DNA from: Drosophila miranda
Taxonomy: Eukaryota > Arthropoda > Insecta > Diptera > Drosophilidae
DNA length: 64,000 nt
NCBI RefSeq assembly: GCF_003369915.1
Contig: NC_046674.1
Location: 23,129,657-23,193,656 of the forward strand
Reading direction: 5' to 3'
Shown here: piece after piece, positions 47,178 to 60,448 of the stretch
Layout: each line of letters begins with the position of its first letter
Numbering within the stretch: position 1 is the first letter of the stretch
Notes under the pieces: generated by a model
Told to the model about the DNA's origin: nothing
Databases searched by the model: none
What the model saw: the letters and a program-made list of their open reading frames with translations, nothing else
Translations under genes and position numbers: made by a program

Positions 47178-50078
47178 CCTTCAGCCCTGGGGGAGTCGTT
47201 GGAAACCGCAACAAAAAGATTCCTAGCGTTGGAGCGGCGAAGCTCACCAGAAACTTGGAAGAGTTATGTGGACTTCATGGAAGAGTATGAAGGACTAGGA
47301 CATATGAAGATGGTGCCAGCATCAAAAGTTCCCAAAAAGGCACTACTTCATTCCACATCATTGTGTACTCAAACCTGAAAGCACCACCACAAAGCTTCGG
47401 GTAGTATTCGATGCCTCATGCAAATCAACAAGCGGGAAATCTTTGAACGACATTCTGCAGGCTGGACCCACCGTTCAGAGCGAACTTATGTCCATTCTGC
47501 TACGATTTCGAATTCATAAGTACGTATTCACAGCGGACATAGAAAAGATGTACCGGCAAGTGTGGATGAACCCGGAGGATCAATTCTATCAGATGATAGT
47601 CTGGAGAAACAATCCATCCGAAGAGATCAGGTACTATCGCCTGAAAACAGTAACATATGGGACAACAGCTGCTCCGTTCCTAGCAACGAAATGTCTGGAT
47701 CATTTGGCAATACAATACAAAGACAGACTACCAGTAGGATCAACAACATTAAAAACCGATTTCTATGTTGACGACTGTCTAACTGGAGCAAACACGATTC
47801 CAGAGGCAATTCATGTTCGACAAGAACTAAATAAAATATTGCTACCGTCCGGATTCAAATTGCGCAAGTGGTGCTCCAACAATGAGCAACTTCTCCAAGG
47901 AATCCCCAAAGAGGATACTGTAACCGATGTAAAACTAGGAGAGACACTAGAGCACTACAGCGTGAAAACTCTGGGTCTCATCTGGATGCCGAAGAAGGAT
48001 ACATTGTGTGGACGAACACAGAAAAGCCAGGCTACACGCATCACCAAACGGGTGGTATGTTCCGAACTGGCCCAAATCTTTGACCCACTAGGACTCTTTG
48101 CACCGGTGGTAGTAAAGGCAAAAATCTTCATGCAACAACTTTGGGAGCTCAAACTGGATTGGGATGACGAATTACCATTACAACACCAAACCGAATGGAA
48201 AGAATACCGGGACGACTACAAACATTGAACAAAATGCAAGTTCCCCGGCATATCTACGATGGTAAAACTCCAGTTACCCAAGAACTCCATACGTTTGTAG
48301 ATGCATCAGAACGAGCATATGGCGCAGCTGTATATGTACGCGCTACATACAAAAACAACCAAGTGTCAGTAAGACTGCTCTGTTCGAAATCACGTGTGGC
48401 GCCGACAGCCAAACAATCGCTACCACGGTTAGAACTTTGTGCTGCAGTCCTCGGTGCCGAGCTCACAAACCGAGTCCGACAGGATCTGCACATGGACATT
48501 AACACGGTTTCAGGATGGTGTTGGAGTGATTCCACCGTTGTGTTATCCTGGATAAACGCATCGTCATCAACATACCATACCTTTGTGGCAAATCGAATAG
48601 CCAAAATCCAGGCATTAACAAACCAGTCACAATGGCGTCACGTGTCATCGGCCAACAACGCAGCCGATGTCCTGTCGAGAGGAATCGCAGCGAGCAGACT
48701 GGCAGATCACAATCTGTGGTTATATGGACCATTATTCCTGCACGGATCTCGAGACAACTGGACGAAGGCACCCAACATAGAACCCAGCAATCTTGAGAGA
48801 AAAGTTAAGTGATCTTGCGGGAGCTACATGAGGAGAACATGCATTGTGGTGCTCAAGCATTAAGGGCAATCGCAAGACAACAATATTGGATTATCAATGA
48901 CAAGACAATGGCTAGAAGCATCATCCACAGCTGTGTTAGATGCACCAAGGCTAGACCAAAGCTGATGCACCAGATCATGGGCAATCTCCCAGCACAACGA
49001 GTCACACAAGCACGCCCGTTTCTTAATGCAGGCGTCGACTACTGTGGACCAATCTCGATCCACCATAAGATCCGAGGGAAAAGACCAGGGAAAAGGCATA
49101 CATCGCCGTGTTCTGCTGCTTTTCCACAAAGGCAGTACACCTGGAGCTGGTAAGCGACCTGACCACAGATGCATTCTTGGCCGCCCTGCGTCGATTCTTA
49201 AGCAGACGTGGGAAGTGCCAAACTATTCATTGCGACAATGCAACGAACTTTGTGGGTGCAAACAACCAGCTTAAAGAATTAGAAGACTCTATATTCAGCT
49301 CAAAGGCAAGTGCTCTGATCACGAATCATTGCAACAAAAAACAAGTGGATTTTAAATTCATTCCTCCCAGGGCTCCATCGTTTGGCGGCCTCTGGGAAGC
49401 GGCGGTAAAATCAGCAAAAAAGCTGTTGATAACAACCACCAACACAGCCTCATTGACATTTGAAGAACTAAACACAGTGATAATCGAAATTAAGCAATTC
49501 TCAATTCTCGACCCATCACTCCAATGTCAAATGATCCCACTGATACAACAGCGCTCACCCCAGGACACTTCTTGATTGGTGAACCATTGACAACGCCTCC
49601 TGACGTCAATACTGATCAACAAGGAAGAACATTGGTCAAGCGCTGGGAATTGGTATCGCGCCTAAAGCATTCATTCTGGAAACAATGGTCTACAGAATAC
49701 CTCCAAGAATTGCAAGCTCGGCATAAATGGAAGACCGCTTCACCAAACGTACCTGAAGGATTATTAGTTTTGGTTAAGGAAGACAACCTTCCTGTAATGA
49801 AGTGGCCAATGGGTCGCATCATTAAGACATATCCTGGACAGGACAACCACGTACGAGTGGTTGACGTTAAGACAGCATCTGGCGTATACAAGCGCCCTAT
49901 CACTCGTCTAGCGCCGCTCTTTCCAGAAGATGTGGCAATCAAACGTTCCCACAACGTGATCAGTGACACCACGGAGATTGATGAGCCACCCACACAGCGA
50001 ACAACAAAATTGTCACCTACATTAACATCAACAGATGGGCAACCTGACGTATACTGCGGGAAAAAACACTGTATTTAA
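47178..50078 (+). pseudogene. pol: BEL pol (RT, RNase H, integrase), broken
   Basis: The RT frame 47443-48228 has FTADIEKMYRQV and FYVDDCLTGA. An extra A near 47336 cuts off its N-terminus. The one-base loss in GACGACTACAAAC near 48218 (shared with R2) ends it. RNase H 48195-48812 is open. A deletion near 48806 (AAAGTTAAGTGATCTTGC) removes the linker and start of the integrase. Further breaks are the shared two-base integrase insertion near 49094 and a one-base loss near 49493. The C-terminal domain is open to 50078. Confidence 0.9.
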
Positions 50079-50789
50079 AGTCTTTTTTTTATATCCGATC
50101 TTTCTCTATACCTCCAAAAAAAAATTACCACGATACTTACACCTGAACTGCGATAAATTGTTTCAAGTTTCCTAATTCGTGCGTCAGCCGAAACAATAGA
50201 AATTTGGCCGACGGTACTCAGAAAACAGAAATATAATACATAAGACATTCCTAGAATCAATTTGAGACGTAAAATCTTCCAATTTGAATAATTTGAGAAG
50301 CATTGTATTTATTACTACAGTGGTTCAAATTTTATTAGCTTAGGTAAAAATACAAAAGAAATGTTTACTCCCAAACCGCAGGGTTCTAATAGTTAACATC
50401 CATGTTTTGTTTGTTGTTTTTTCTACACAAATGTTCGAATTGTTGAAATGATGCGTGGGCGATCGAGGATTACTTGTAATTTCTAAAAGTATACATTTAT
50501 TTTTATTTATTAATAATTTCTTTCGATATTCGTGTACGAAAATATTTGAACAGATATAAACGTTAAACAGGGAACTAAAGTGGAATGCAAAACCAAACAA
50601 AAAAAAAAACGTTAAACAGTAAATACAAATTTGGACAGAAACTACGATTGTGGGAAAGAATTGGCGTGGGAACAGATGAATGGTTAGGTTGGGTTGGCTA
50701 AGGCGTTCGTGATTTAGCTTAAACTAACATTTTGCCTTAGAATGATAGTCCGCTGGTAGGTTGTGGAGATGGTGAACATCATCCAACAA
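50079..50789. other. polo 3' spacer, unit 8
   Basis: Complete, clean spacer without the 33-bp insert. Minus-strand AATAAA cluster near 50505-50520. No gene seen. Confidence 0.7.
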
Positions 50790-53063
50790 TTAAACAAACA
50801 TCTTCTCCAGCATTTTTCTAAGTTTTTCTTGGGCATAGCGTATCTTTTGATATAATTCTTTGGACACACCGTTCTCCACGATGGTCGAGAAGCGATATGT
50901 GCGGAAGTTCTTCTCGTGATCCATGTATGTAATGGCACTCATACGCGGACAAAGAATGAGCTTCATGTGATCCGAAAAATTAAGCTGAAATCAGGAATAG
51001 TTTTGGTTAATTTCTATAAGTCGGGAGAGCATTTACTAAATTTGTGTAGCTACCTGTACGGAACCGTTGGTAAGATGCATGACCACAGCACACGTTGTGC
51101 GGAACCAGGAGTGCAAATGGGGCATACGCGATATCTGATCACTCTCAATGTTCACATTATTGGCTCCAGCCTTCACGAGATGCTCGATCATGTAACGCTT
51201 GAAGTAGGAAAGCAGCTTCATCTTTTTATCAAGTGTCTTGCAGTAATCGGTCGTAGTCATGTAGCTCTCCTTTCCGTCCTTGTCTATGAAGTGGACGTTG
51301 ATCTGGTTCGGAAGCAGAATCAATTTGGTTGTGTCGTTGAACATAACGCCAATGCCCTCATCACAGAGCTGATAACCGAAGCCGTATTTTTCACTGTAGT
51401 CGACCCATTTGGATATCCAGAAGAGCGGCTGTGCTGCAGGATCGGTATTCTCATCCTCGAGATTGCCTTGCAGTATGCGCGGCTGTAAGCACGAGATGAT
51501 TAATAATTATTTAACAGATACAATCACTGCAATGATTACAAACCTTGTTGTTGATCAGATTGGTGAGCTGCTGGTGCAAGCTCTCAATGTCGCTGCGGTA
51601 GTCTTCGTTGTGGCGGCACACCTGGGCCGAGGCAGTGATGGCGTCGTGCAAGTTGGTATTGAGGAATGTTGACTCCAGACGAGTATCATCCCTAATGCCG
51701 TTCATCTCCATCAGCGGCTTGCGATGAATGGAGTCTTCAATGGTGTCGTTGATGCAATTCGCGGAGCCATAGTTAGGCAAGAGCTTGGCAAGAACGTTGG
51801 CACCTTCGAGCCCTTCAGGAAGTCGTAGTTCAGCAACTGGCCAATTGCTGGGGCGGTCTCAGGGTTCGGCTGGAGCATGGAGATCACCATATCAGCAGCA
51901 GGTTTTCTCAAGTAGCTTGGCACTCTGTACTCGCACTTCTTGATCTTTGAATAAGTGTCCTTCAGCGTTTTGGTCTCAACGGGTGTTGGCCTACAACAGA
52001 GTGTACATGACGCAGCCAATGGACCATATGTCACTTCGAACGAATGCCCTTTTTGGTGAGAATTTCCGGGGCAATGTAGTTTGGGGTGCGCACAGAGTCT
52101 TCTTGCGTTCGCCCTCATATTCGATGCGAGTGGCTAGGCCAAGTCGCCAATCTTCACGTGCAGCATATCGTTCAAGAACAGGTTTCCTAGCTTCAAGTCG
52201 CGATGGATAATGCGGTTGTCGTGCAGATACTTGACGCCTTGGATGATCTGGTAAATGTAGTAGCGGCACTCGAACTCCGTGATGCTTTTCCAGCGCTTGT
52301 GCAGCTCCATCATCGACTGAGTGGCAAAAAGGCGGGATCCATTAGTTCGGAAGAACGCATGCTATGCTGAATTTCCGGCGTACTTTACCCGCTTCTGCAA
52401 AGCTCCAGGACAATGTAAATGTTCTGGACATCTCGAAATAGCTATGGAACTTCACTATGTTGGGATGATTGAGACTACGATGAATGGTAATCTCCTGAGC
52501 GTCTTCTCCTTCTGGTTGTGCTTGATCATCAGCTTCTTTGATACGATTTTGCCGGCAAAAACATCGTCGGTCTCCACATCGATGATTTCGTAGCACTTGC
52601 AAAGCCGCCCTGCACAAGCAATTGCAAAACATCTCATTATAGCACAATTTTTACTAAATAATTGGTAAATTGAATGCGACGCGCCAAAAAAAAAAAGAAT
52701 GTACGTTTGCATGCATGTATGTGGCTGGGCCGTCACTTCTTTGACAACTCTACCAGGCACACACACGCACGCGTTCACACATAAAACAGTGGAAGGGTGC
52801 AAAGGAAACTGAGGCGAAAATAATGTAAGCGCATGCTTGTATGTGTTGGTTTGCATGCCTTGCATACATATGTGTAATGCCCAGCGCTGTGAGGCTGCGC
52901 AGAGTTGTTAAAATGTGCATGAGATTCCCTAGAACACAATGATCACTTCTGGGGCAAGTCTTACCTTTCCAAAGAAGCGCATACGCTTATACGTCATGCG
53001 TTGATTGGAGTCGAAAAGACGATCCGGTATATCTGTGCTTTTATCCTCCGGTTTTGCGGCCAT
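50790..53063 (-). pseudogene. polo: polo copy 8, frameshifts in exons 2 and 3
   Basis: Exons 5 (50984-50790) and 4 (51482-51054) have the normal 195 and 429 bp and are open. Exon 1 (53063-52965) has 99 bp, is open and carries Arg-to-Met (QRMTYK). Exon 3 (52316-51544) is 7 bp short and exon 2 (52609-52389) 4 bp short, so the kinase domain is out of frame. All losses lie between about 51750 and 53290, a bounded indel-rich block, so an assembly error is likely. Residue 221 is His and residue 66 is Gln where readable. Confidence 0.87.
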
Positions 53064-53527
53064 TTTGCTCTGATGTCCCTTTGCCTTGGCGTTCAATCGA
53101 AACACAAAAAACTTCCTCGCCTTCGCGTTGATGCAAAATCCGCTCTGTACACACCACGTCCAGTTAATGCGTTCCAAAGAAACAATTTAAGATTAATGCA
53201 AATGCCAAGACACAAATGATCACTCGCAGACTATGGCTATGCCACCGACACCACTCACAATTCACAGTTCACGAAAAATAGCCACAAGCGGAGAACGCGC
53301 CGAAACCGTTCGATTTAAATGCCAATGAAAATTAGTGGTGTGCGCTGTACATAAATCGAGCTATAATAAATTTTAGTAGATGAATTTTTATATACTTGTG
53401 AGACTGATAAGTCAACGCAACTACTTTTCTGAAATCAGAGCACTCTATTTCTCTATTCAGTTGCAGAAATATGCTTAAGTAATAGTTTATAATACCCGTC
53501 GGCATAACACAGTGCACCGTGACACAG
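53064..53527 (-). promoter_or_regulatory. polo 5' flank, unit 8
   Basis: 464 bp with a few one-base losses; TATTTCTCTATTCAG allele. Confidence 0.5.
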
Positions 53528-53981
53528 TGTTCTATTTAACATGTAATATAATACCTCACGACAACACACTGGCCACTGCCAGTGAGTTCTGCTGACAATG
53601 CACTCTCTCCGCAGATGGCAAAGACAGCGGGGCAGTTGCTGACCATCAAAATATCGCAATTGCCCACCAGACACTAAAATTATCCATAATACACAAAACA
53701 TATATTTTACAGACTCAGCACTTTTGTACCTTTTATCACCTATAAATAAGAATCAGTTTTATCAATAAAATCAGTATCAGAAACAGTACCATAACTGCCT
53801 GTCACTCATCTTCCATCGCAATTATCAGAGGCTGTCGCCGTGTCTTCAGACCCTCCCTTGCGCACCGTAGGATACCCACTCCGCAATCCAACTGGTTCAA
53901 GTTCTAGTTGCGACGACCAAACTGTAGACGGTTTATGTACCGTATGCAACCCAGCTTCCTACACACACACACACATTAACA
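53528..53981 (+). repeat. BEL 5' LTR (454 bp)
   Basis: Complete LTR with one extra base (CACTGCCAGTGAG). TATAAATA at 53741 and initiator present. Confidence 0.82.
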
Positions 53982-54395
53982 TTTGGTGACCCCGACCTTG
54001 GTCATCCTTTCAAACTGTCAGACAAGCTACAGTGAAAGGATTCGATCTGGACATCAGATTGAAGCAGTCAACAGGACATCTTCAATAAAAATTTGGCATC
54101 AGGCCATACACTTACGGTAGCATCTCCTACCAATAAGTATCACTTTGGCAAATCTGACATATTCAGGTTATCAGCCAACAAGAAAAACAGCTATAGAATT
54201 CGATTACCACCAAGTAATAAATTTTTGTTGTTCCGTGCGTTCCATAGATTGGAAACAGCACAAATCCCTCCATCCAACACATCACCTGTACTATTACCTT
54301 TCTGACCGACAACGGTTGCGATTCGGAGCGTATCCAGCTGCAAAGCAAATAAAACACTCCCAACGGGTCAGAAGTAATAAGTACAAACAGATAGA

Positions 54396-55482
54396 ATGGA
54401 TACACATATGGAGGCAGAAGCTGCCGCTACAATGGCAATGGATGTGCAGCAAGAGATTGGTGAGGAAATATCGAGGTGCATTCGGAAATTTAAAAAAGAT
54501 TCCCAAGAACGAAAGCAAACGGCCTCTTATTTCAAGCCAAAATATCAGCACTCGAAAATGCGTGGAATCGCTATAAACAAAAACGACTCCAAACTTCGCG
54601 ATACAGACAAAACGGATGAATACGTAAAATTCCGTGAAGACTTACGTACAACATGTAAGCAATACATTACGATTTTTACCGAATGCATGGATAAGCTATC
54701 ACAGACGTCTAGTGCTCGTGGGGAACGTCAAATCGTCCCTAAGAAAAGCATGAGAAACCTTCAGTAGGTCCCAAAGAAAGCGATCTGATCCAGCAGTCCT
54801 CGAAGGATTACAGCAAGCTGATTTCACTATGTCGCCGACAAAAGGCCATAGTAGAGTCCGTTAAACGCAATCTGAAACAACTTTCAGAGGCGGACGGACG
54901 CACATCAAGTGATTTGATAAAATCACTATGGACTCAAGCGCAGGAAGTCCACTTCACAATTCATGAGGAATACGAGGACCCAGTGGAAGGAGGATATGAC
55001 ATGGAATCCTACCTAACACTGGAAAGTAAGGTCCAAAGAGCATTGGCAAAATCAGCCACACCAAACACGGATAACGTGCAGCTTCCACGCATCAGCATCC
55101 CAAAGTTTGATGGGATCTATTAAAGTGGACCCAGTTCTTCGATCTGTTCTCATGCATGGTGCATGAGACCAACATGCCTACGGTGAAAAAGATGTGGTAT
55201 CTTAAAACCACCGTTACCGGCGAGGCAGAAAGATTGATTCGACATATCGATCTAAAGGAAGAAAATTATGAAGCCGCTTGGGAAATACTAGTTGACGCAT
55301 ACAACAATCCAGAGATGTTTCGAACACGGTACTGAACCGCTTCCTCAATCACCAAACAATTAATGACGATCCCAAGTCATTAAAAGAGTTGTATATAACA
55401 ACCATAGAATCCCTTGCATCACTAAAGGGATTGGGCATCAATATATCTACATGGGATCCGATATTGATTGCCACCCTTCAGC
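54396..55482 (+). pseudogene. gag: BEL gag, several frameshifts
   Basis: Starts MDTHMEAEAAATMAMDVQQE at 54396. One-base losses near 54530, 54741, 55112 and 55310 split it. The core motif LPRISIPKFDG is present but the frame stops just after (55123). It ends at the shared deletion joint with pol. Confidence 0.83.
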
Positions 55483-58400
55483 CCTGGGGGAGTCGTTGGA
55501 AAACCGCAACAAAAAGATTCCTAGCGTTGGAGCGGCGAAGCTCACCAGAAACTTGGAAGAGTTATGTGGACTTCATGGAAAGAGTATGAAGGACTAGGAC
55601 ATATGAAGGTGGTGCCAGCATCAAAAGTTCCCAAAAAGGCACTACTTCATTCCACATCATTGTGTACTCAAACCTGAAAGCACCACCACAAAGCTTCGGG
55701 TAGTATTCGATGCCTCATGCAAATCAACAAGCGGAAATCTTTGAACGACATTCTGCAGGCTGGACCCACCGTTCAGAGCTAACTTATGTCCATTCTGCTA
55801 CGATTTCGAATTCATAAGTACGTATTCACAGCGGACATAGAAAAGATGTACCGGCAAGTGTGGATGAACCCGGAGGATCAATTCTATCAGATGATAGTCT
55901 GGAGAAACAATCCATCCGAAGAGATCAGGTACTATCGCCTGAAAACAGTAACATATGGGACAACAGCTGCTCCGTTCCTAGCAACGAAATGTCTGGATCA
56001 TTTGGCAATACAATACAAAGACAGACTACCAGTAGGATCAACAACATTAAAAACCGATTTCTATGTTGACGACTGTCTAACTGGAGCAAACACGATTCCA
56101 GAGGCAATTCATGTTCGACAAGAACTAAATAAGATATTGCTACCCGTCCGGATTCAAATTGCGCAAGTGGTGCTCCAACAATGAGCAACTTCTCCAAGGA
56201 ATCCCCAAAGAGGATTCTGTAACCGATGTAAAACTAGGAGAGACACTAGAGCACTACAGCGTGAAAACTCTGGGTCTCATCTGGATGTCGAAGAAGGATA
56301 CATTGTGTGGACGAACACAGAAAAGCCAGGCTACACGCATCACCAAACGGGTGGTATGTTCCGAACTGGCCCAAATCTTTGACCCACTAGGACTCTTTGC
56401 ACCGGTGGTAGTAAAGGCAAAAATCTTCATGCAACAACTTTGGGAGCTCAAACTGGATTGGGATGACGAATTACCATTACAACACCAAACCGAATGGAAA
56501 GAATACCGGGACGACTTACAAACATTGAACAAAATGCCAAGTTCCCCGGCATATCTACGATGGTAAAACTCCAGTTACCCAAGAACTCCATACGTTTGTA
56601 GATGCATCAGAACGAGCATATGGCGCAGCTGTATATGTACGCGCTACATACAAAAACAACCAAGTGTCAGTAAGACTGCTCTGTTCGAAATCACGTGTGG
56701 CGCCGACAGCCAAACAATCGCTACCACGGTTAGAACTTTGTGCTGCAGTCCTCGGTGCCGAGCTCAAAAAACCGAGTCCGACAGGGTCTGCACATGGACA
56801 TTAACACGGTTTCAGGATGGTGTTGGAGTGATTCCACCGTTGTGTTATCCTGGATAAACGCATCGTCATCAACATACCATACCTTTGTGGCAAATCGAAT
56901 AGCCAAAATCCAGGCATTAACAAACCAGTCACAATGGCGTCACGTGTCATCGGCCAACAACGCAGCCGATGTCCTGTCGAGAGAATCGCAGCGAGCAGAC
57001 TGGCAGATCACAATCTGTGGTTATATGGACCATTATTCCTGCACGGATCTCGAGACAACTGGACGAAGGCACCCAACATTGAACCCAGCAATCTTGAGAG
57101 AAAAGCTAAACATGTAAGCTTGCCACGCCCGCACTATAATCCTGCGAACCATACAACAAGTCGAGTTTACAGCAGAGTTAAAACAGTTCCAACGCTATAA
57201 GACTGTGGATAGAAAGAGCTCGATCATATCGTTATCTCCCTTCCTAGGAGACGATGAGCTCATCCGAGTTGGTGGTAGACTTGAAGAAGCTCTACTTCCA
57301 TACAACGCAAAACACCCAGTTTTGCTGCCTTACAATGACCCAATCGTCAAAATGATCTTGCGGGAGCTACATGAGGAGAACATGCATTGTGGTGCTCAAG
57401 CATTAAGGGCAATCGCAAGACAACAATATTGGATTATCAATGACAAGACAATGGCTAGAAGCATCATCCACAGCTGTGTTAGATGCACCAAGGCTAGACC
57501 AAAGCTGATGCACCAGATCATGGGCAATCTCCCAGCACAACGAGTCACACAAGCACGCCCGTTTCTTAATGCAGGCGTCGACTACTGTGGACCAATCTCG
57601 ATCCACCATAAGATCCGAGGGAAAAGACCAGGGAAAAGGCATACATCGCCGTGTTCTGCTGCTTTTCCACAAAGGCAGTACACCTGGAGCTGGTAAGCGA
57701 CCTGACCACAGATGCATTCTTGGCCGCCCTGCGTCGATTCTTAAGCAGACGTGGGAAGTGCCAAACTATTCATTGCGACAATGCAACGAACTTTGTGGGT
57801 GCAAACAACCAGCTTAAAGAATTAGAAGTCTCTATATTCAGCTCAAAGGCAAGTGCTCTGATCACGAATCATTGCAACAAAAAACAAGTGGATTTTAAAT
57901 TCATTCCTCCCAGGGCTCCATCGTTTGGCGGCCTCTGGAAGCGGCGGTAAAATCAGCAAAAAAAGCTGTTGATAACAACCACCAACACAGCCTCATTGAC
58001 ATTTGAAGAACTAAACACAGTGATAATCGAAATTGAAGCAATTCTCAATTCTCGACCCATCACTCCAATGTCAAATGATCCCACTGATACAACAGCGCTC
58101 ACCCCAGGACACTTCTTGATTGGTGAACCATTGACAACGCCTCCTGACGTCAATACTGATCAACAAGGAAGAACATTGGTCAAGCGCTGGGAATTGGTAT
58201 CGCGCCTAAAGCATTCATTCTGGAAACAATGGTCTACAAAATACCTCAAAGAATTGCAAGCTCGGCATAAATGGAAGACCGCTTCACCAAACGTACCTGA
58301 AGGATTATTAGTTTTGGTTAAGGAAGACAACCTTCCTGTAATGAAGTGGCCAATGGGTCCCATCATTAAGACATATCCTGGACAGGACAACCACGTACGA

Positions 58401-58622
58401 GTGGTTGACGTTAAGACAGCATCTGGCGTATACAAGCGCCCTGTCACTCGTCTAGCGCCGCTCTTTCCAGAAGAAGTGGCAATCAAACGTTCCCACAACG
58501 TGATCAGTGACACCACGGAGATTGATGAGCCACCCACACAGCGAACAACAAAATTGTCACCAACATTAACATCAACAGATGGGCAACCTGACGTATACTA
58601 CGGGAAAAAACACTGTATTTAA
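55483..58622 (+). pseudogene. pol: BEL pol (RT, RNase H, integrase), broken
   Basis: RT pieces at 55786-56184 (FYVDDCLTGA) and 56159-56566 are separated by an extra C near 56144. RNase H pieces follow at 56570-57200. The 152-bp deletion near 57123 and the shared two-base integrase insertion near 57634 break the integrase. A one-base loss near 57939 removes the frame at the catalytic Glu (FGGLWKRR in place of FGGLWEAA). The C-terminal domain is open from 57969 to 58622. Confidence 0.88.
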
Positions 58623-58962
58623 AGTATTTTTTTTATATCCGATCTTTCTCTATACCTCCAAAAAAAAAATTACCACGATACTTACACCTGAACTGCGATA
58701 AATTGTTTAAAGTTTCCTAATTCGTGCGTCAGCCGAAACAATAGAAATTTGGCCGACGGTACTCAGAAAACAGAAATATAATACATAAGACATTCCTAGA
58801 ATCAATTTGAGACGTAAAATCTTCCAATTTGAATAATTTGAGAAGCATTGTATTTATTACTACAGTGGTTCAAATTTTATTAGCTTAGGTAAAAATACAA
58901 AAGAAATGTTTACTCCCAAACCGCAGGGTTCCAATAGTTAACATCCATGTTTTGTTTGTTGT
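58623..58962. other. polo 3' spacer, left part, unit 9
   Basis: First 340 bp of the spacer, ending at the GTTTGTTGTT run where H3 is inserted. No gene seen. Confidence 0.7.
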
Positions 58963-60073
58963 TATACCCGATACTCAAAATGAGTATTGGGGTATATTAG
59001 ATTTGTGGTAAAAGTGGATGTGTGTAACGTCCAGAAGGAATCGTTTCCGACCCATAAAGTATATATATTCTGGATCAGCATCAATAGCCGAGTCGATTGA
59101 GCCCTGTCTGTCTGTCCGTCTGTCCGTCTGTCCGTCCGTCCGTCTGTCCGTCCCTTCAGCGCCTAGTGCTCAAAGACTATAAGAGCTAGAGCAACGATGT
59201 TTTGGATCCAGACTTCTGTGATATGTCACTGCTACAAAAATATTTCAAAACTTCGCCCCACCCACTTCCGCCCCACAAAGGATGAAAATCTGTGGCATCC
59301 ACAATTTTAAAGATATGAAAAAACCAAAAACGTAGAATTGTAGAGAATGACCATATCTTTAAGACTGCAGAATCAGAATTGGATCGTATTATTATTATAG
59401 CCAGCATCAAGAAAACAAATTCATTTTTTCTCGCCCTGTCTCTCTCTAACACACACGTAGCATAGGCGGCTTTGCTTAGAGTAAAACATTAGCGCCTAGA
59501 TCTCAGAGACTATAAAAGCTAGAGCAACCAAATTTGGTATCCACACTCCTAATATATCGGACCGAGACGAGTTTGTTTCAAAATTTCGCCACACCCCCTT
59601 CCGCCCCCGCAAAGGACGAAAATCTGGGGATATTCAAAAATCTCAGAGACTATTAAGGCTAGAGTAACCAAATTTGTTATCCGCACTCCTGTTAGATCTT
59701 ACTATAAAACGTGTATCTCAAAATTTCGCCTTACCCCCTTCCGCCCACACAAAGGACGAAAATCTGTTGCATCCACAATATTGCACATTCGAGAAAACTA
59801 AAAACGCAGAATCATAGATAATGACCATATCTATCAGATTGCTGAATCTGGATCAGATCGGATCATTTTTATACCCAAAAGGAACAAATCAATTTGCACT
59901 GGCTACGCAGCGCCCGACATCACGCTCAGACTGATTTTCTGTCTCTCTCGCACGCACTCTTTGTCGTGTCGTTCAATATTAGCGGCGTCTGCCGGAGGAG
60001 AGCCATACTGACTTAGTATCGGGTATAACCGTAGAGTTGCGGTGTCCGCAGCAACTCACAACGTTCCCCCTCG
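58963..60073 (+). mobile_element. mini-me / DINE-1-like element H3
   Basis: Inserted at exactly the same point as H2 and nearly identical to it. TATACCCGATACT at the left, AGTATCGGGTATA near 60015-60027, hairpin AGTTGC/GCAACT (60035-60056), then CCCTCG and a T run. GTCY microsatellite at 59104-59153. No target duplication. Non-coding. Confidence 0.82.
59104..59153. repeat. (GTCY)n microsatellite inside H3
   Basis: About 12 mixed GTCT/GTCC units; two units shorter than H2, otherwise the same pattern. Confidence 0.93.
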
Positions 60074-60448
60074 TTTTTTCTACACAAATGTTCGAATTGT
60101 TGAAATGATGCGTGGGCGATCGAGGATTACTTGTAATTTCTAAAAGTATACATTTATTTTTATTTATTAATAATTTCTTTCGATATTCGTGTACGAAAAT
60201 ATTTGAACAGATATAAACGTTAAACAGGGAACTAAAATGGAATGCAAAACCAAACAAAAAAAAAAAAACGTTAAACAGTAAATACAAATTTGGACAGAAA
60301 CTACGATTGTGGGAAAGAATTGGCGTGGGAACAGATGAATGGTTAGGTTGGGTTGGCTAAGGCGTTCGTTATTTAGCTTAAACTAACATTTTGCCTTAGA
60401 ATGATAGTCCGCTGGTAGGTTGTGGAGATGGTGAACATCATCCAACAA
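60074..60448. other. polo 3' spacer, right part, unit 9
   Basis: Continues the spacer from the T run to the polo stop. Minus-strand AATAAA cluster near 60151-60166. GCGTTCGTTATTTAG near 60363 is shared with unit 6. Confidence 0.7.

Larger units (their letters stand above)
45231..50078 (+). mobile_element. BEL/Pao retrotransposon R9, internally deleted, 5' LTR only
   Basis: LTR (45231-45683), primer site (45686), leader, gag from 46098, the shared gag-to-pol deletion near 47175, RT, RNase H, a private deletion near 48806, integrase and C-terminal domain to the stop at 50078. Clean sequence, so its lesions are real. Confidence 0.93.
53528..58622 (+). mobile_element. BEL/Pao retrotransposon R10, internally deleted, 5' LTR only
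   Basis: LTR (53528-53981), primer site (53984), leader, gag from 54396, the shared gag-to-pol deletion near 55480, RT, RNase H, the 152-bp deletion near 57123, integrase and C-terminal domain to 58622. Many one-base indels besides, some possibly assembly errors. It combines the gag/pol joint of R4/R9 with the 152-bp deletion of R1/R2. Confidence 0.92.
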
